Below are positions 14,754 through 22,503 of a DNA stretch of 35,717 nt, piece after piece (the stretch's first letter is position 1; the number at the start of each line of letters is the position of its first letter). The notes under the pieces are model-generated. The model searched no databases. It saw only the letters and a program-made list of their open reading frames with translations, and was not told where the DNA came from. The stretch lies in the NCBI RefSeq assembly GCF_900156075.1, contig NZ_FTMM01000029.1:1-35717 (forward strand), given 5' to 3'. The position numbers and the translations under genes were made by a program. This DNA is from Chryseobacterium sp. RU37D. GTDB lineage: Bacteria > Bacteroidota > Bacteroidia > Flavobacteriales > Weeksellaceae.

Positions 14754-15797
14754 GTGAGACAAAATACGAGTATTTTAGATCTTCATCCCGGTTTGGTTTG
14801 GGGATTTGCGATAACGGTCGTTATCATGTTACTCCTGGATTTAGGAGTTTTCAACAAAAAAAGTCATGAAGTTTCCTCCAGGGAAGCTACCATCTGGTCA
14901 ATCGTATGGATCTCACTGTCTATGGTATTCTCCGGAGTGGTGTATTGGGTATACAATTCAGATTTAGGTCCGGGAAGTCATGCACTTGCAGTAGAAAAAT
15001 TCACACAGTATCAAGCTGCGTACTGGATCGAAAAGGCACTTTCAGTAGATAATTTATTCGTATTTATTTTGGTTTTCGGTTTTTTTAAAGTTCCGAAATA
15101 CTTTCATCACAAAGTGCTCTTCTGGGGGATTATCGGGGCTTTAATCTTCAGGGCGATTTTTATTTTCGCCGGAATTGGTCTTATCAATCTTACATATCTT
15201 CCTGAAATGAATATCTTCGGTCACCCGGTAAAAATCAATATTGTCATGACATTATTTGGGCTTTTTCTTGTGTATGCCGGAATAAAATCTTGGGGAGAAG
15301 GTGAAGATGATGATAATGAAGACTTCAGCGATACACCAGGAGCAAAGCTGGTAAAAAAATTCTGGAAAGTATCGGATAATTATGATGGGGATAAGTTCTT
15401 CACTGTGCAAAACGGAATAAAAATGGCTACACCATTATTGGTAGTAGTAGCTGTAATCGAATTTACGGACGTATTGTTTGCTGTAGATTCCATTCCTGCG
15501 ATTTTCGCGATTTCCAATGACCCTTTTATCCTGTACACTTCTAATATTTTTGCGATATTAGGGCTCAGATCGTTGTATTTCCTGCTCGCGAATTTCATCC
15601 ATATGTTCAGCAAGCTTCCTTATGGTCTCGCTGTCATATTAACTTTCATCGGGGTAAAAATGCTGATTGCGCCGTGGATACACATTCCTTCGCCTGTTTC
15701 ATTAGGAATTGTGGGAGGAGTACTGGTCATTTCGGTTCTTTTATCCATCATTTTCCCGGAAAAAGTAACCGGAGATAATGAAGAGAAAAAAAATTGA
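14754..15797 (+). CDS. TerC/Alx family integral membrane protein
   Basis: 347 aa from the GTG at 14754 (MRQNTSILDLHPGLVWGF...). An upstream in-frame TTG at 14724 adds ten residues unlike the family start, so the GTG is preferred; no ATG is available. It has about eight or nine TM helices with the TerC signatures AYWIEKALSVDNLFVFILVF and VAVIEFTDVLFAVDSIPAIFA, whose acidic residues lie in the membrane, and a charged cytoplasmic loop (GEGEDDDNEDFSD). Members include Alx and TerC; several of the family are implicated in metal ion (Mn2+) export and work with TerD-type proteins. It is 169 bp downstream of terD2, across a repeat element, and ends at a strong terminator. Confidence 0.92.
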   Translation: MRQNTSILDLHPGLVWGFAITVVIMLLLDLGVFNKKSHEVSSREATIWSIVWISLSMVFSGVVYWVYNSDLGPGSHALAVEKFTQYQAAYWIEKALSVDNLFVFILVFGFFKVPKYFHHKVLFWGIIGALIFRAIFIFAGIGLINLTYLPEMNIFGHPVKINIVMTLFGLFLVYAGIKSWGEGEDDDNEDFSDTPGAKLVKKFWKVSDNYDGDKFFTVQNGIKMATPLLVVVAVIEFTDVLFAVDSIPAIFAISNDPFILYTSNIFAILGLRSLYFLLANFIHMFSKLPYGLAVILTFIGVKMLIAPWIHIPSPVSLGIVGGVLVISVLLSIIFPEKVTGDNEEKKN

Positions 15798-15815
15798 AGA
15801 TTAATAATAAAAAAC

Positions 15816-15845
15816 AAGGGCTTTACAAACTGTAGAGCCTTTTTT
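15816..15845 (+). terminator. intrinsic terminator of terC and the Ter cluster
   Basis: A 12-bp stem, AAGGGCTTTACA (15816-15827) with TGTAGAGCCTTT (15831-15842), contains two G-U pairs and a 3-nt loop, and is followed by T (15840-15845). It lies 19 nt after the terC stop. Confidence 0.8.
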
Positions 15846-15887
15846 AATACTTTAAGCATTCATAACTTGGATCAAGCACCTCATATC

Positions 15888-16886
15888 TCAGCGATATTTC
15901 AAAAGCCTGTTAATCTTAAATCTCGTCTGCATCGATATTTTATAAACCTCATCGCGAAGTTTTTGAATCTTTCCCACGGGCTGAAAAAAGGCTTTACTTT
16001 CAAAAGGGTTGAATGAAAGAAGCTCATTCTCACAGGCATTTGGGTTTAAAAGCTGATTCTTTTTAATTTTTACCTCTCCGATTTTTATATATGGTGAATT
16101 TTTCCATTCTATATTGAGTTGGTTGACAGGCTGGTCTTTTTCATTATAACAGATTTGAATGAAAACGTCAGCGGTGAAATCATTGTTTTTAAGATAATTT
16201 TCAAGTGAATCTTTTACTTTCAGCTTCTTCCCGAAATGTTTGTCAACAAAATTTGGTGTAAGTTTAAGTTTAATCATAAAATCTCCAAGTCGGTATGTTC
16301 CGACAGAATAATAATTAAATGATAAAATAAAATCGTTTCTTTTTCTCCAAAGCTTAAAAATATTCTTTAAAAATGAAGCTGTAATTGTTGTAGGAATTAT
16401 CTTAATAATTTGAATTAATAAAGAAAAAAAACTCCATTTTTTTACAAAAAACCGATTCACAGAAGTAAATAATTTTAAAAAAGTACTTACAGAATTTATC
16501 GGGAACAAAGGAAAATTTACCAACGGATAATTCGCAATTAATTGGCCATTTTCATCATTAATTTTTATCGCAAAACCATAAGCGGGGATCTCTTTTTTAC
16601 CTTTAGTAATCTTTAGATGTGCATTGGAAAAACGGATCAGCAGATCATATTTTTCCTTATCAAAAAACGGCTGAAGCTCTTCCGGAACATTTTTATCAAT
16701 TAAAAATTCGCCATTTGCAACCGTATATGTTTTTGCATGGGCATTTCTTGTGGCGTAATTTACATCACTTATGGAAGGTGACTGCTCAACAAAATCAACA
16801 ATGCTTTTTTTATTGATTTCAAGAAGCTTATACTCTTCATCAGTCAGCTTATCATATTTCTTATTATATTTTAGTGGATTTGGCAT
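15888..16886 (-). CDS. small catalase-like heme protein
   Basis: 332 aa with no signal peptide, so cytoplasmic. It resembles the compact catalase-related proteins. RNAHAKTYTVANGEFLI (about 47-63) matches the catalytic-His segment RxxHxKG of catalases, LLIRFSNAH matches the VRFST region, and VNFPLFPIN lies where classical catalases have their KFPD segment. GTYRLGDFMIKLKLTP also fits small catalases. The C-terminus lacks a clear RxxxYxDT heme-Tyr motif, so heme binding and catalase activity are not proven. Typical large catalases have 480 aa or more; the length fits the short subgroup. It is convergent with terC, and peroxide stress would fit the stress theme of that neighbour. Other heme-fold functions are possible. 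Confidence 0.6.
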   Translation of the reverse strand: MPNPLKYNKKYDKLTDEEYKLLEINKKSIVDFVEQSPSISDVNYATRNAHAKTYTVANGEFLIDKNVPEELQPFFDKEKYDLLIRFSNAHLKITKGKKEIPAYGFAIKINDENGQLIANYPLVNFPLFPINSVSTFLKLFTSVNRFFVKKWSFFSLLIQIIKIIPTTITASFLKNIFKLWRKRNDFILSFNYYSVGTYRLGDFMIKLKLTPNFVDKHFGKKLKVKDSLENYLKNNDFTADVFIQICYNEKDQPVNQLNIEWKNSPYIKIGEVKIKKNQLLNPNACENELLSFNPFESKAFFQPVGKIQKLRDEVYKISMQTRFKINRLLKYR

Positions 16887-17093
16887 TTAATTTTTAAATT
16901 CAATTATAGCGCCAAGCTTCGGATTTGTGATTAACTTAGTATTAATCATATTTGAATTTTTTTAAGCCTGAAGCTGAAAGTCAAAGAGCGGATGTTAATA
17001 TGTTGAAAACAAAATATTTAAAAAGAATTAGTTGCCCTCCCCCCTTTCGGAAAACTTCCGGCTCCCTGCTTCCATCTTCCGGTCCAAAAAACT

Positions 17094-17101
17094 TATCTTT
17101 G
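17094..17101 (+). promoter_or_regulatory. -7 promoter box of the FKBP gene; decides the start codon
   Basis: TATCTTTG is an exact match to TAnnTTTG and predicts a transcript start near 17107. That rules out the longer reading frame from 17032 and points to the ATG at 17116. Confidence 0.65.
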
Positions 17102-17115
17102 TAAAAAATATCATT

Positions 17116-17550
17116 ATGGGAGTAGCAGATATGTTATTTAAACGTAAAAAAGAATTAGCAGAAAAAAACCTGAAAGACGGTAAAGAATACATGGAAGAAT
17201 ATGGCAAAAGAGAAAGTGTAATAACTTTGCCAAGCGGTTTGCAATACGAAATTATCAAAGATGGTGATGGAGAAAAGCCAGGGCCGAGATCTACCGTAAA
17301 ATGCCACTATCACGGAACGACTATTTCCGGGAAAGTTTTTGACAGCTCTGTAAAAAGAGGAACTCCGGCTTCTTTTCCTTTAAACAGGGTCATTGCAGGG
17401 TGGACGGAGGCTCTTCAGCTCATGCCTGTAGGAAGCAAATGGAGATTGATTATCCCATCGCATCTTGCGTATGGCGATCAGCAGATCAGCAAAGAAATAG
17501 GACCGAACAGCACCCTCATTTTTGAAGTTGAATTGTTGGGGATAAAATAA
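17116..17550 (+). CDS. FKBP-type peptidyl-prolyl cis-trans isomerase
   Basis: 144 aa from the ATG at 17116. A short basic N-terminal helix (KRKKELAEKNLKDGKEYMEEY) precedes a full FKBP domain (about 45-144): LPSGLQYEIIKDGDGEKPG, VKCHYHGTTISGKVFDSSVKRG, FPLNRVIAGWTEALQLMPVGSKWRLIIPSHLAYGD and STLIFEVELLGIK. No signal peptide or lipobox is seen, so it acts in the cytoplasm, unlike the periplasmic FkpA type. It catalyses proline isomerisation in protein folding. It is monocistronic, with promoter at 17094 and terminator at 17573-17604. The 130 bp before the promoter are not coding. Confidence 0.9.
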   Translation: MGVADMLFKRKKELAEKNLKDGKEYMEEYGKRESVITLPSGLQYEIIKDGDGEKPGPRSTVKCHYHGTTISGKVFDSSVKRGTPASFPLNRVIAGWTEALQLMPVGSKWRLIIPSHLAYGDQQISKEIGPNSTLIFEVELLGIK

Positions 17551-17572
17551 GAAAAATTTAAATATAGATTAA

Positions 17573-17604
17573 AAATTTACCATACATTGGTAAGTTTTTT
17601 TTTT
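17573..17604 (+). terminator. intrinsic terminator of the FKBP gene
   Basis: AAATTTACCA (17573-17582) pairs with TGGTAAGTTT (17588-17597; one G-U) around a 5-nt loop. It is followed by an unbroken T-run to 17604. It lies 23 nt after the stop. Confidence 0.8.
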
Positions 17605-17706
17605 GTACCAAATTAGTATTGAATTAATATCTGTTTTACTTAATTCCAAAATGCAAAGATTCAAAATCATAGTGAGTAAGATTTTTAATATGAAATGTTT
17701 AATTCT

Positions 17707-18741
17707 TTACAAATTCATAAATAACTTCGGATTTACCGGAGTATTATTTTTATGCACTTCATAATGAAGGTGAGGGCCCGTAGAGCGTCCGGAATTTCCA
17801 GATTTTGCGATAGTCTGTCCTACTTTTATCTTATCATTGGCTTTCACGATAAGCTGTGACAAATGTCCATAAAGTGTTGCCAGCCCGTTTCCATGAGAAA
17901 CGATCACGCAGTTTCCGTAACCTCCCTTCTGGCCGGAAAATATTACTGTTCCGGCAGCGGCAGCCCTTACATCAGAACCGAAAGGAACGGCAATGTCTAA
18001 GCCTTTATGGAATTGCATTTGATCTGCTTCAGCCGGAGGATTATTTTTTTCTGTCGGTTGGTTGGTCGCATTGATAGCAACAGCTTTTGTTGATGCGTTG
18101 GTTGTAGGTGCGGGAGCGGCCGGAGCAGGGTTTACTTTTGGCGTTACCATTACTTTGACCTGTCTTTTTTCTCCGTAGCTGTCGGTGATTTCAATGATTT
18201 TTTCTACGGGCTCAGTTTTTACTTCAGGTTTTGGAGCGGCTGCAATTGGGGTAGGCTGGGCTTCTACAGATGTTTTCGGTTTTACGGAAGCGTAAACGGG
18301 TTTAAAAGGAATCGGATTTTTTCTGATCCCGAAATTAGATGAAATATATCCATCAGTCGGCATTCCCAGAGGAACCTGCATTAGCTTGTTTTGAAGATCC
18401 ATTAAATATTGGCTGTATCTGTTGGATTGTTTAGCCAGATAAACGGAATTTGAAATACTGTCTTGCTTAAGCGCCATTATTTTTTCGCTTACTACATCTT
18501 TAGATTTCAGGAAAGAATTTAGCTGTGCTACAGTTTGATCTACTAAAGTAAGATCTGTTTTCATTTTTAAGTAATCTACACTGTCTTTTTCAGTGTTTAT
18601 TTTTACAAGGTTTACTTCATAATTTTTGTCATCTTTGGAAGAGTACAATTTTGCAATGAAAATGCCTTGTGCAAAAACTACTAGTAAAAGGCCTCCCAAA
18701 AGGAGATTTACATTCTTTTTGCTGCTTAGAAATTTCTTCAT
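17707..18741 (-). CDS. M23 family metallopeptidase (LytM/peptidoglycan endopeptidase type)
   Basis: 344 aa. A signal anchor (about 13-33, NLLLGGLLLVVFAQGIFIAKLY) is followed by a helical, coiled-coil-like segment (about 40-115) and a low-complexity Pro/Ala linker (about 150-235). The C-terminal LytM domain (244-344) has all zinc and catalytic residues: His245 and Asp249 in HKGLD, His293 in YGHLS, His324 and His326 in PHLHYE. It should sit in the inner membrane with the peptidase in the periplasm, cutting peptide cross-links of peptidoglycan or activating an amidase. The complete ligand set argues for an active enzyme and not a degenerate EnvC-type activator. Confidence 0.92.
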   Translation of the reverse strand: MKKFLSSKKNVNLLLGGLLLVVFAQGIFIAKLYSSKDDKNYEVNLVKINTEKDSVDYLKMKTDLTLVDQTVAQLNSFLKSKDVVSEKIMALKQDSISNSVYLAKQSNRYSQYLMDLQNKLMQVPLGMPTDGYISSNFGIRKNPIPFKPVYASVKPKTSVEAQPTPIAAAPKPEVKTEPVEKIIEITDSYGEKRQVKVMVTPKVNPAPAAPAPTTNASTKAVAINATNQPTEKNNPPAEADQMQFHKGLDIAVPFGSDVRAAAAGTVIFSGQKGGYGNCVIVSHGNGLATLYGHLSQLIVKANDKIKVGQTIAKSGNSGRSTGPHLHYEVHKNNTPVNPKLFMNL

Positions 18742-18783
18742 ATTTCTTATCTTAGTATAATTACAAAACAGTTTTTAAGGTTG

Positions 18784-18791
18784 CAAATTTA
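18784..18791 (-). promoter_or_regulatory. possible -7 box of the M23 peptidase gene
   Basis: TAAATTTG on the minus strand, 43 nt before the ATG at 18741. The box fits the consensus, but no good -33 TTG was seen at the right distance. Confidence 0.4.
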
Positions 18792-18944
18792 ATTAAAAAT
18801 AAATTTTCTTGCATATTTTTAACAAAAATTTAGTTATTTCTGTAATTAACGTTCAATTAAATATTTAATTGTATTCAAGTGTTAATTTTATCTAAAAAAG
18901 GCTTTTATCATGCCATGAAAAGTATAGCGCTCCCTTTGTTTTAA

Positions 18945-18952
18945 TATATTTG
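18945..18952 (+). promoter_or_regulatory. -7 promoter box of gpsA
   Basis: TATATTTG fits TAnnTTTG and lies 18 nt before the ATG at 18971. It overlaps an in-frame TTG at 18950, so that longer start is unlikely. The mRNA leader would be only about 13 nt. Confidence 0.5.
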
Positions 18953-18970
18953 CAGTTCACATTTCTATTT

Positions 18971-20008
18971 ATGGCTAAAAAGAAGACGAATACAGAATCG
19001 AACCCGAAAAAAAACAAACAGGATATCGCGGTAGGCGTTGTAGGAAGCGGAAGTTTCGCGACTGCTATTGTGAAAATGCTTGTTGAAAACTGTAAGGTAG
19101 TACACTGGTGTGTGAGAAATGAGTTTGTGAAAGGGGCCATTGAGCTTCGTGGGCACAACCCGACATACCTTACGGCTGTTAATTTCAATCTTAAACACCT
19201 GAAGATCACAACAGATATTAACGAACTGGTTTCTGCCTGTGATATTGTGGTTCTGGCGACCCCATCGATCTACCTTTCGGATACGCTGGAAAAAATGACT
19301 TGTGATTACAAAGACAAAATTTTTGTATCAGCTATTAAAGGGATAATTCCTAAGGTAAATGATGTGGTAGCGCATTATCTAAGAGACGAATTTAAAATTG
19401 GCTTCAGAAACCAGGCGGTCATTGCAGGGCCCTGTCATGCGGAAGAGGTAGCGATGGAAAGGCTTTCCTATCTTACCATTGCAACGGTAGAGGAAGAAAC
19501 ATCAGCAAAATTGATTGATATTTTTAATTCTGACTTTATTAAAGTTCATTCCAGCAAAGATATTTTAGGAAATGAATACAGTGCAATTTTAAAGAATGTT
19601 TTCGCTATCGGGGCAGGAATTGCCAGTGGCCTAGGTTACGGGGATAATTTTACTGCCGTTTTTGTCTCCAATGCCATTCGTGAAATGGAGACCTTCCTGG
19701 AAGCCATTTACGAAGCTCCGAGAGATGTCAATGAAAGTGCGTATTTAGGAGATTTATTAGTTACTGCGTACTCATTGTTTTCAAGAAACAGGAATCTGGG
19801 AAACCTTATCGGAAAAGGCTACACGGTAAAATCTGCCATCCAGTCGATGAACATGGTTGCAGAAGGATATTACGCAGCAGGCTCCATTTATAAAACATCA
19901 AAGGAAAAAGGTCTTAATCTTCCAATAATCGATACAATCTACGCGATTTTGTATGAAGGAAAAAATGCAGAAAAGCAATTCAAAAAATTGACTGCGAAAT
20001 TGAATTAA
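18971..20008 (+). CDS. gpsA: NAD(P)H-dependent glycerol-3-phosphate dehydrogenase
   Basis: 345 aa. It reduces dihydroxyacetone phosphate to sn-glycerol 3-phosphate for phospholipid synthesis, in the cytoplasm. An unusual Lys/Asn/Thr-rich stretch (KKKTNTESNPKKNKQ, about 3-17) precedes the Rossmann domain with VGVVGSGSFATAIV. Then come VLATPSIYL, the catalytic-Lys-type SAIKGI, the GPCHAEEVA loop (GPSFAxEV in most members) and the C-terminal helical domain with LKNVFAIGAGIASGLGYGDN and MNMVAEGY. The ATG at 18971 is chosen from the promoter position. It is followed by its own terminator, and no lipid gene is adjacent. Confidence 0.95.
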   Translation: MAKKKTNTESNPKKNKQDIAVGVVGSGSFATAIVKMLVENCKVVHWCVRNEFVKGAIELRGHNPTYLTAVNFNLKHLKITTDINELVSACDIVVLATPSIYLSDTLEKMTCDYKDKIFVSAIKGIIPKVNDVVAHYLRDEFKIGFRNQAVIAGPCHAEEVAMERLSYLTIATVEEETSAKLIDIFNSDFIKVHSSKDILGNEYSAILKNVFAIGAGIASGLGYGDNFTAVFVSNAIREMETFLEAIYEAPRDVNESAYLGDLLVTAYSLFSRNRNLGNLIGKGYTVKSAIQSMNMVAEGYYAAGSIYKTSKEKGLNLPIIDTIYAILYEGKNAEKQFKKLTAKLN

Positions 20009-20020
20009 ATTAATAGTATC

Positions 20021-20053
20021 AAAAGCATCAGTAGATTTCAATGGTGTTTTTTT
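20021..20053 (+). terminator. probable intrinsic terminator of gpsA
   Basis: AAAAGCATC (20021-20029) pairs with GGTGTTTTT (20043-20051), including two G-U pairs, with a 13-nt loop and T to 20053. It starts 12 nt after the gpsA stop. Confidence 0.55.
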
Positions 20054-20076
20054 ATTGAGAAATAGGATTAATTTTT

Positions 20077-20184
20077 GAAGCTTTATCCCGCTTTCCGCAC
20101 TCGCTATTTTTTTATTTTTGGCGCGGCGGCGAAGCCGCCGCGCCAAAAATAAAAAAATGAGCTTAAACAAAGCTTCAATCGGGG
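20077..20184. repeat. long palindromic repeat element (25-bp perfect stem) between gpsA and mqo
   Basis: The core 20106-20158 is a perfect palindrome: 25-nt arms (20106-20130 and 20134-20158) around GAA. Each arm has an A/T half and a pure G/C half (GGCGCGGCGGC), in sharp contrast to the AT-rich surroundings. Outside it are GAAGCTTT (20077-20084) and AAAGCTTC (20169-20176), also inverted. Flanking words CCCGCTTTCCGCACTCGCT and GAGCTTAAACA...TTCAATCGGGG recur, with a different centre, at 26383-26484. I read it as a member of a repeat family with conserved ends and variable middle. ORFs across it are artefacts of the palindrome. Confidence 0.85.
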
Positions 20185-20222
20185 CTAGGATGGAAGTCAT
20201 TTATTCAATATTACTGAATAAG

Positions 20223-20314
20223 TTCAAAGTTTATCATTCAGAAGGATTTTGGCTCGAATCTTTCAGTAGACCCCTAATACTATTTCTAAGCGTTTCGGGG
20301 TGGCAAACTTTGAA
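20223..20314. repeat. 92-bp stretch bounded by 10-bp perfect inverted repeats
   Basis: TTCAAAGTTT (20223-20232) and AAACTTTGAA (20305-20314) are exact inverted copies. Inside is ACCCC...GGGGT. No second copy was found in this window, so whether it is a mobile repeat is open. No gene is present between 20185 and 20441. Confidence 0.4.
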
Positions 20315-20337
20315 AATATCATTTAAAATAAAATACA

Positions 20338-20363
20338 TTACTCAAATGTAATTCAATGAGTAA
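20338..20363. promoter_or_regulatory. inverted repeat upstream of mqo, possible operator
   Basis: TTACTCA (20338-20344) and TGAGTAA (20357-20363) form a perfect 7-bp dyad with a 12-bp spacer, about 80 bp before the mqo start. A near-match -7 box, GAACTTTG (20415-20422), lies between dyad and gene. Regulatory function is inferred from position only. Confidence 0.3.
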
Positions 20364-20441
20364 ATCGACATGTTAAAAATCCCTAAACAATTCCTTATTT
20401 TGAGAACTTTTCACGAACTTTGAGATAATAAAATTAAAATT

Positions 20442-21947
20442 ATGTCACAATCGCTTACAAGCAGAACGCCGAAACCAAAATACGACATTGTTCTCATAGG
20501 TGGCGGAATTATGAGTGCCACTTTAGCTACATTATTACATGAATTTGATCCTAATCTGGAAATCGCAATTTTTGAAAGATTGGGCAGGTTTGCAAAAGAA
20601 AGCACTGCAGCCTGGAATAATGCAGGAACAGGTCATTCCGCATTTTGTGAGCTTAATTATACCCCTGAAAAACCGGACGGAACCATTGATATTTCAAAAG
20701 CGGAAAGCATTGCTGAACAGTATGAAATTTCAAAGCAGTTCTGGTCTTATTTAATCGCGAAAGGATACATTAAAGAACCGAAAGATTTCATCAATTCTTG
20801 TCCGCACATGAGCCTTGTTTTTGGTGAAAAGGATGCTGAATATTTAAGAAAACGGTACGAAAAGATGTCAGAATCTGTGCTGTTTAAAGAAATGCAGTTT
20901 TCGACAGATCATGAAAAGCTGAAAGAGTGGATTCCTTTGGTAATGAGCAAAAGAAATCAATCCGAAGTAATGGCTGCCACCAAAATGGATCTGGGAACCG
21001 ACGTTAATTTCGGAACATTAACAAGGAAAATGGGAAGACATCTGCTGGAAGATTCCAATGTTGAGGTTTTCCTTTATCACGAAGTAAAAGACATCGATCC
21101 GAGAGAAGACGGAACATGGGAAATGAGAGTGAAAGACAGAATTCACAACCACAAGCAGGAGGTCGTTGCAGATTTTGTATTTATCGGAGCAGGCGGTTAT
21201 GCACTGCCGTTGCTGGACAGCTCAGATATTAAAGAAAGTGAAGGCTATGGCGGTTTTCCGGTGTCGGGGCAATGGCTGGTTACCCATAATCAGGAGCTGG
21301 TGGAAAAACATCAGGCAAAGGTATATACGCAGGCGACAGTCGATGCACCGCCAATGTCCGTTCCGCATTTGGATTTAAGAATTATTGATGGTCAGAAAGC
21401 ATTACTTTTCGGACCTTTTGCAGGATTTTCAACCAAGTTTTTAAAAGAAGGAAGCTATCTTGATTTACCAGAAAGCGTGAATACGAAAAATTTACGATCT
21501 CTTTTCGGGGCATGGTGGCACAATATTCCTCTCACAAAATACCTGATTCAGCAGGTTGCTATGAATAAAGCTCAAAGAATGCAGCATTTAAGAGAGTTTA
21601 TTAAAGATGCAAAAGAAGAGGATTGGGAACTAAAAGTGGCCGGCCAGAGAGTACAGGTCATCAAAAAAGATGAAAAAGAAGGAGGAAAATTAGAGTTCGG
21701 AACCGAGGTTGTAGTCAATAAAAAAGGAACAATTGCTTCACTCTTAGGAGCATCTCCGGGAGCTTCAACGGCAGTGTATGCCATGATCAGCGTTCTTGAA
21801 AAATGTTTCACTGAAAAGCTTCATGGAGAATGGAAGGAAAAATTACTGGAAATGATACCTTCATACGGACAAAAATTAGCCGAAAACCCCGAGCTCACCG
21901 AAAAAGTAAGAAATTATTCCAAAGAAAAGCTGGAACTTGAATACTAA
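20442..21947 (+). CDS. mqo: malate:quinone oxidoreductase
   Basis: 501 aa, the family's usual length. It oxidises L-malate to oxaloacetate and passes electrons to quinone; it is FAD-dependent and peripheral to the inner membrane (TCA cycle and respiration). An N-terminal FAD-binding motif (YDIVLIGGGIMSATLATLL, about 14-32) is followed by the Mqo signatures ERLGRFAKESTAAWNNAGTGHSAFCELNYTP and FGPFAGFSTKFLKEGS, and a C-terminal LLGASPGASTAVYAMISVLEKCF. The start MSQSLTSRTPKPK has no signal peptide, as expected. It appears monocistronic. Confidence 0.96.
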   Translation: MSQSLTSRTPKPKYDIVLIGGGIMSATLATLLHEFDPNLEIAIFERLGRFAKESTAAWNNAGTGHSAFCELNYTPEKPDGTIDISKAESIAEQYEISKQFWSYLIAKGYIKEPKDFINSCPHMSLVFGEKDAEYLRKRYEKMSESVLFKEMQFSTDHEKLKEWIPLVMSKRNQSEVMAATKMDLGTDVNFGTLTRKMGRHLLEDSNVEVFLYHEVKDIDPREDGTWEMRVKDRIHNHKQEVVADFVFIGAGGYALPLLDSSDIKESEGYGGFPVSGQWLVTHNQELVEKHQAKVYTQATVDAPPMSVPHLDLRIIDGQKALLFGPFAGFSTKFLKEGSYLDLPESVNTKNLRSLFGAWWHNIPLTKYLIQQVAMNKAQRMQHLREFIKDAKEEDWELKVAGQRVQVIKKDEKEGGKLEFGTEVVVNKKGTIASLLGASPGASTAVYAMISVLEKCFTEKLHGEWKEKLLEMIPSYGQKLAENPELTEKVRNYSKEKLELEY

Positions 21948-21984
21948 ACACGAATAACGAGTAATGGATATAAGTAATATATCC

Positions 21985-21992
21985 TATCTTTG
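21985..21992 (+). promoter_or_regulatory. -7 promoter box of the 132-aa gene
   Basis: TATCTTTG, an exact consensus match 31 nt before the ATG at 22024. It indicates separate expression from mqo, whose stop is at 21947. Confidence 0.55.
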
Positions 21993-22023
21993 AAAATAAT
22001 TTATTACCCATTACCCATAAAAA

Positions 22024-22422
22024 ATGGATACACTCGTAAAACCGATTATTGTAAAAGAATTGCTGGAATCCCTTCAAGCCAAAGTTGAAGAGGAGCAGCA
22101 GGTTATTGTACATTGTTGTTTTCCGGCATCACCGTTTTTGGGAAATCTGATCAGAATCTGGCATTCCACTTATCTTTTTGATAATCAGTCTGAACATAAA
22201 AGCCGGCTGATCCATGCGGAAAACATTACCGTTTATCCCAATTGGACACCCATTCCTTTTATGCAGGATTTCTGGTTTACACTGGTTTTTTCTGGGCTTC
22301 CAAAAGATTGTAAAAGCTTTGACCTAAAAGAAGTGATTCCCGAAGAAGGTGGCTTTTTCGTCGAATCTATCAAAAGAAACACATCGGATATTTACCGAGT
22401 AAAAATCTCTGAATCTTATTAG
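22024..22422 (+). CDS. conserved hypothetical protein, 132 aa
   Basis: I do not recognise a domain. It is a soluble-looking protein with a mixed alpha/beta pattern and no signal peptide. Features are an N-terminal helix (KELLESLQAKVEEEQQ), a strand with two Cys (VIVHCCFPASPFLGNLIRIW), and LIHAENITVYPNWTPIPFMQDFWFTLVFSGLP with many aromatics. Codon use and its own promoter support a real gene. It lies between mqo and a convergent GMC oxidase gene, and context gives no function. Confidence 0.65.
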   Translation: MDTLVKPIIVKELLESLQAKVEEEQQVIVHCCFPASPFLGNLIRIWHSTYLFDNQSEHKSRLIHAENITVYPNWTPIPFMQDFWFTLVFSGLPKDCKSFDLKEVIPEEGGFFVESIKRNTSDIYRVKISESY

Positions 22423-22436
22423 GCACACATTCACAT

Positions 22437-22468
22437 ACTTTGTCAAAGTTGAAAATCTTTGACAAAGT
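22437..22468. terminator. ACTTTGTCAAAG hairpin, repeat-type terminator between convergent genes
   Basis: A perfect 12-bp stem, ACTTTGTCAAAG (22437-22448) with CTTTGACAAAGT (22457-22468), has an 8-nt loop. Each arm is itself nearly palindromic (CTTTG-A/T-CAAAG). It lies 14 nt after the 132-aa gene and 35 nt from the stop of the convergent GMC gene. The same 12-mer occurs twice at 29519-29549, so this is also a repeat family. Confidence 0.65.
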
Positions 22469-22503
22469 TTAGTATTAATTCAAAATTTACTTTCAAAAAA
22501 TAG

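Noticed and set aside
17032..17115. 28-residue N-terminal extension of the FKBP protein
   Set aside because: A consensus -7 box (17094-17101) lies inside it, so the transcript starts after the upstream ATG.
19898..20351. ORFs on both strands across the gpsA-mqo gap (100 and 77 aa)
   Set aside because: Both owe their length to the palindrome at 20106-20158 (RRR-rich peptides from the G/C arms), one also overlapping gpsA.
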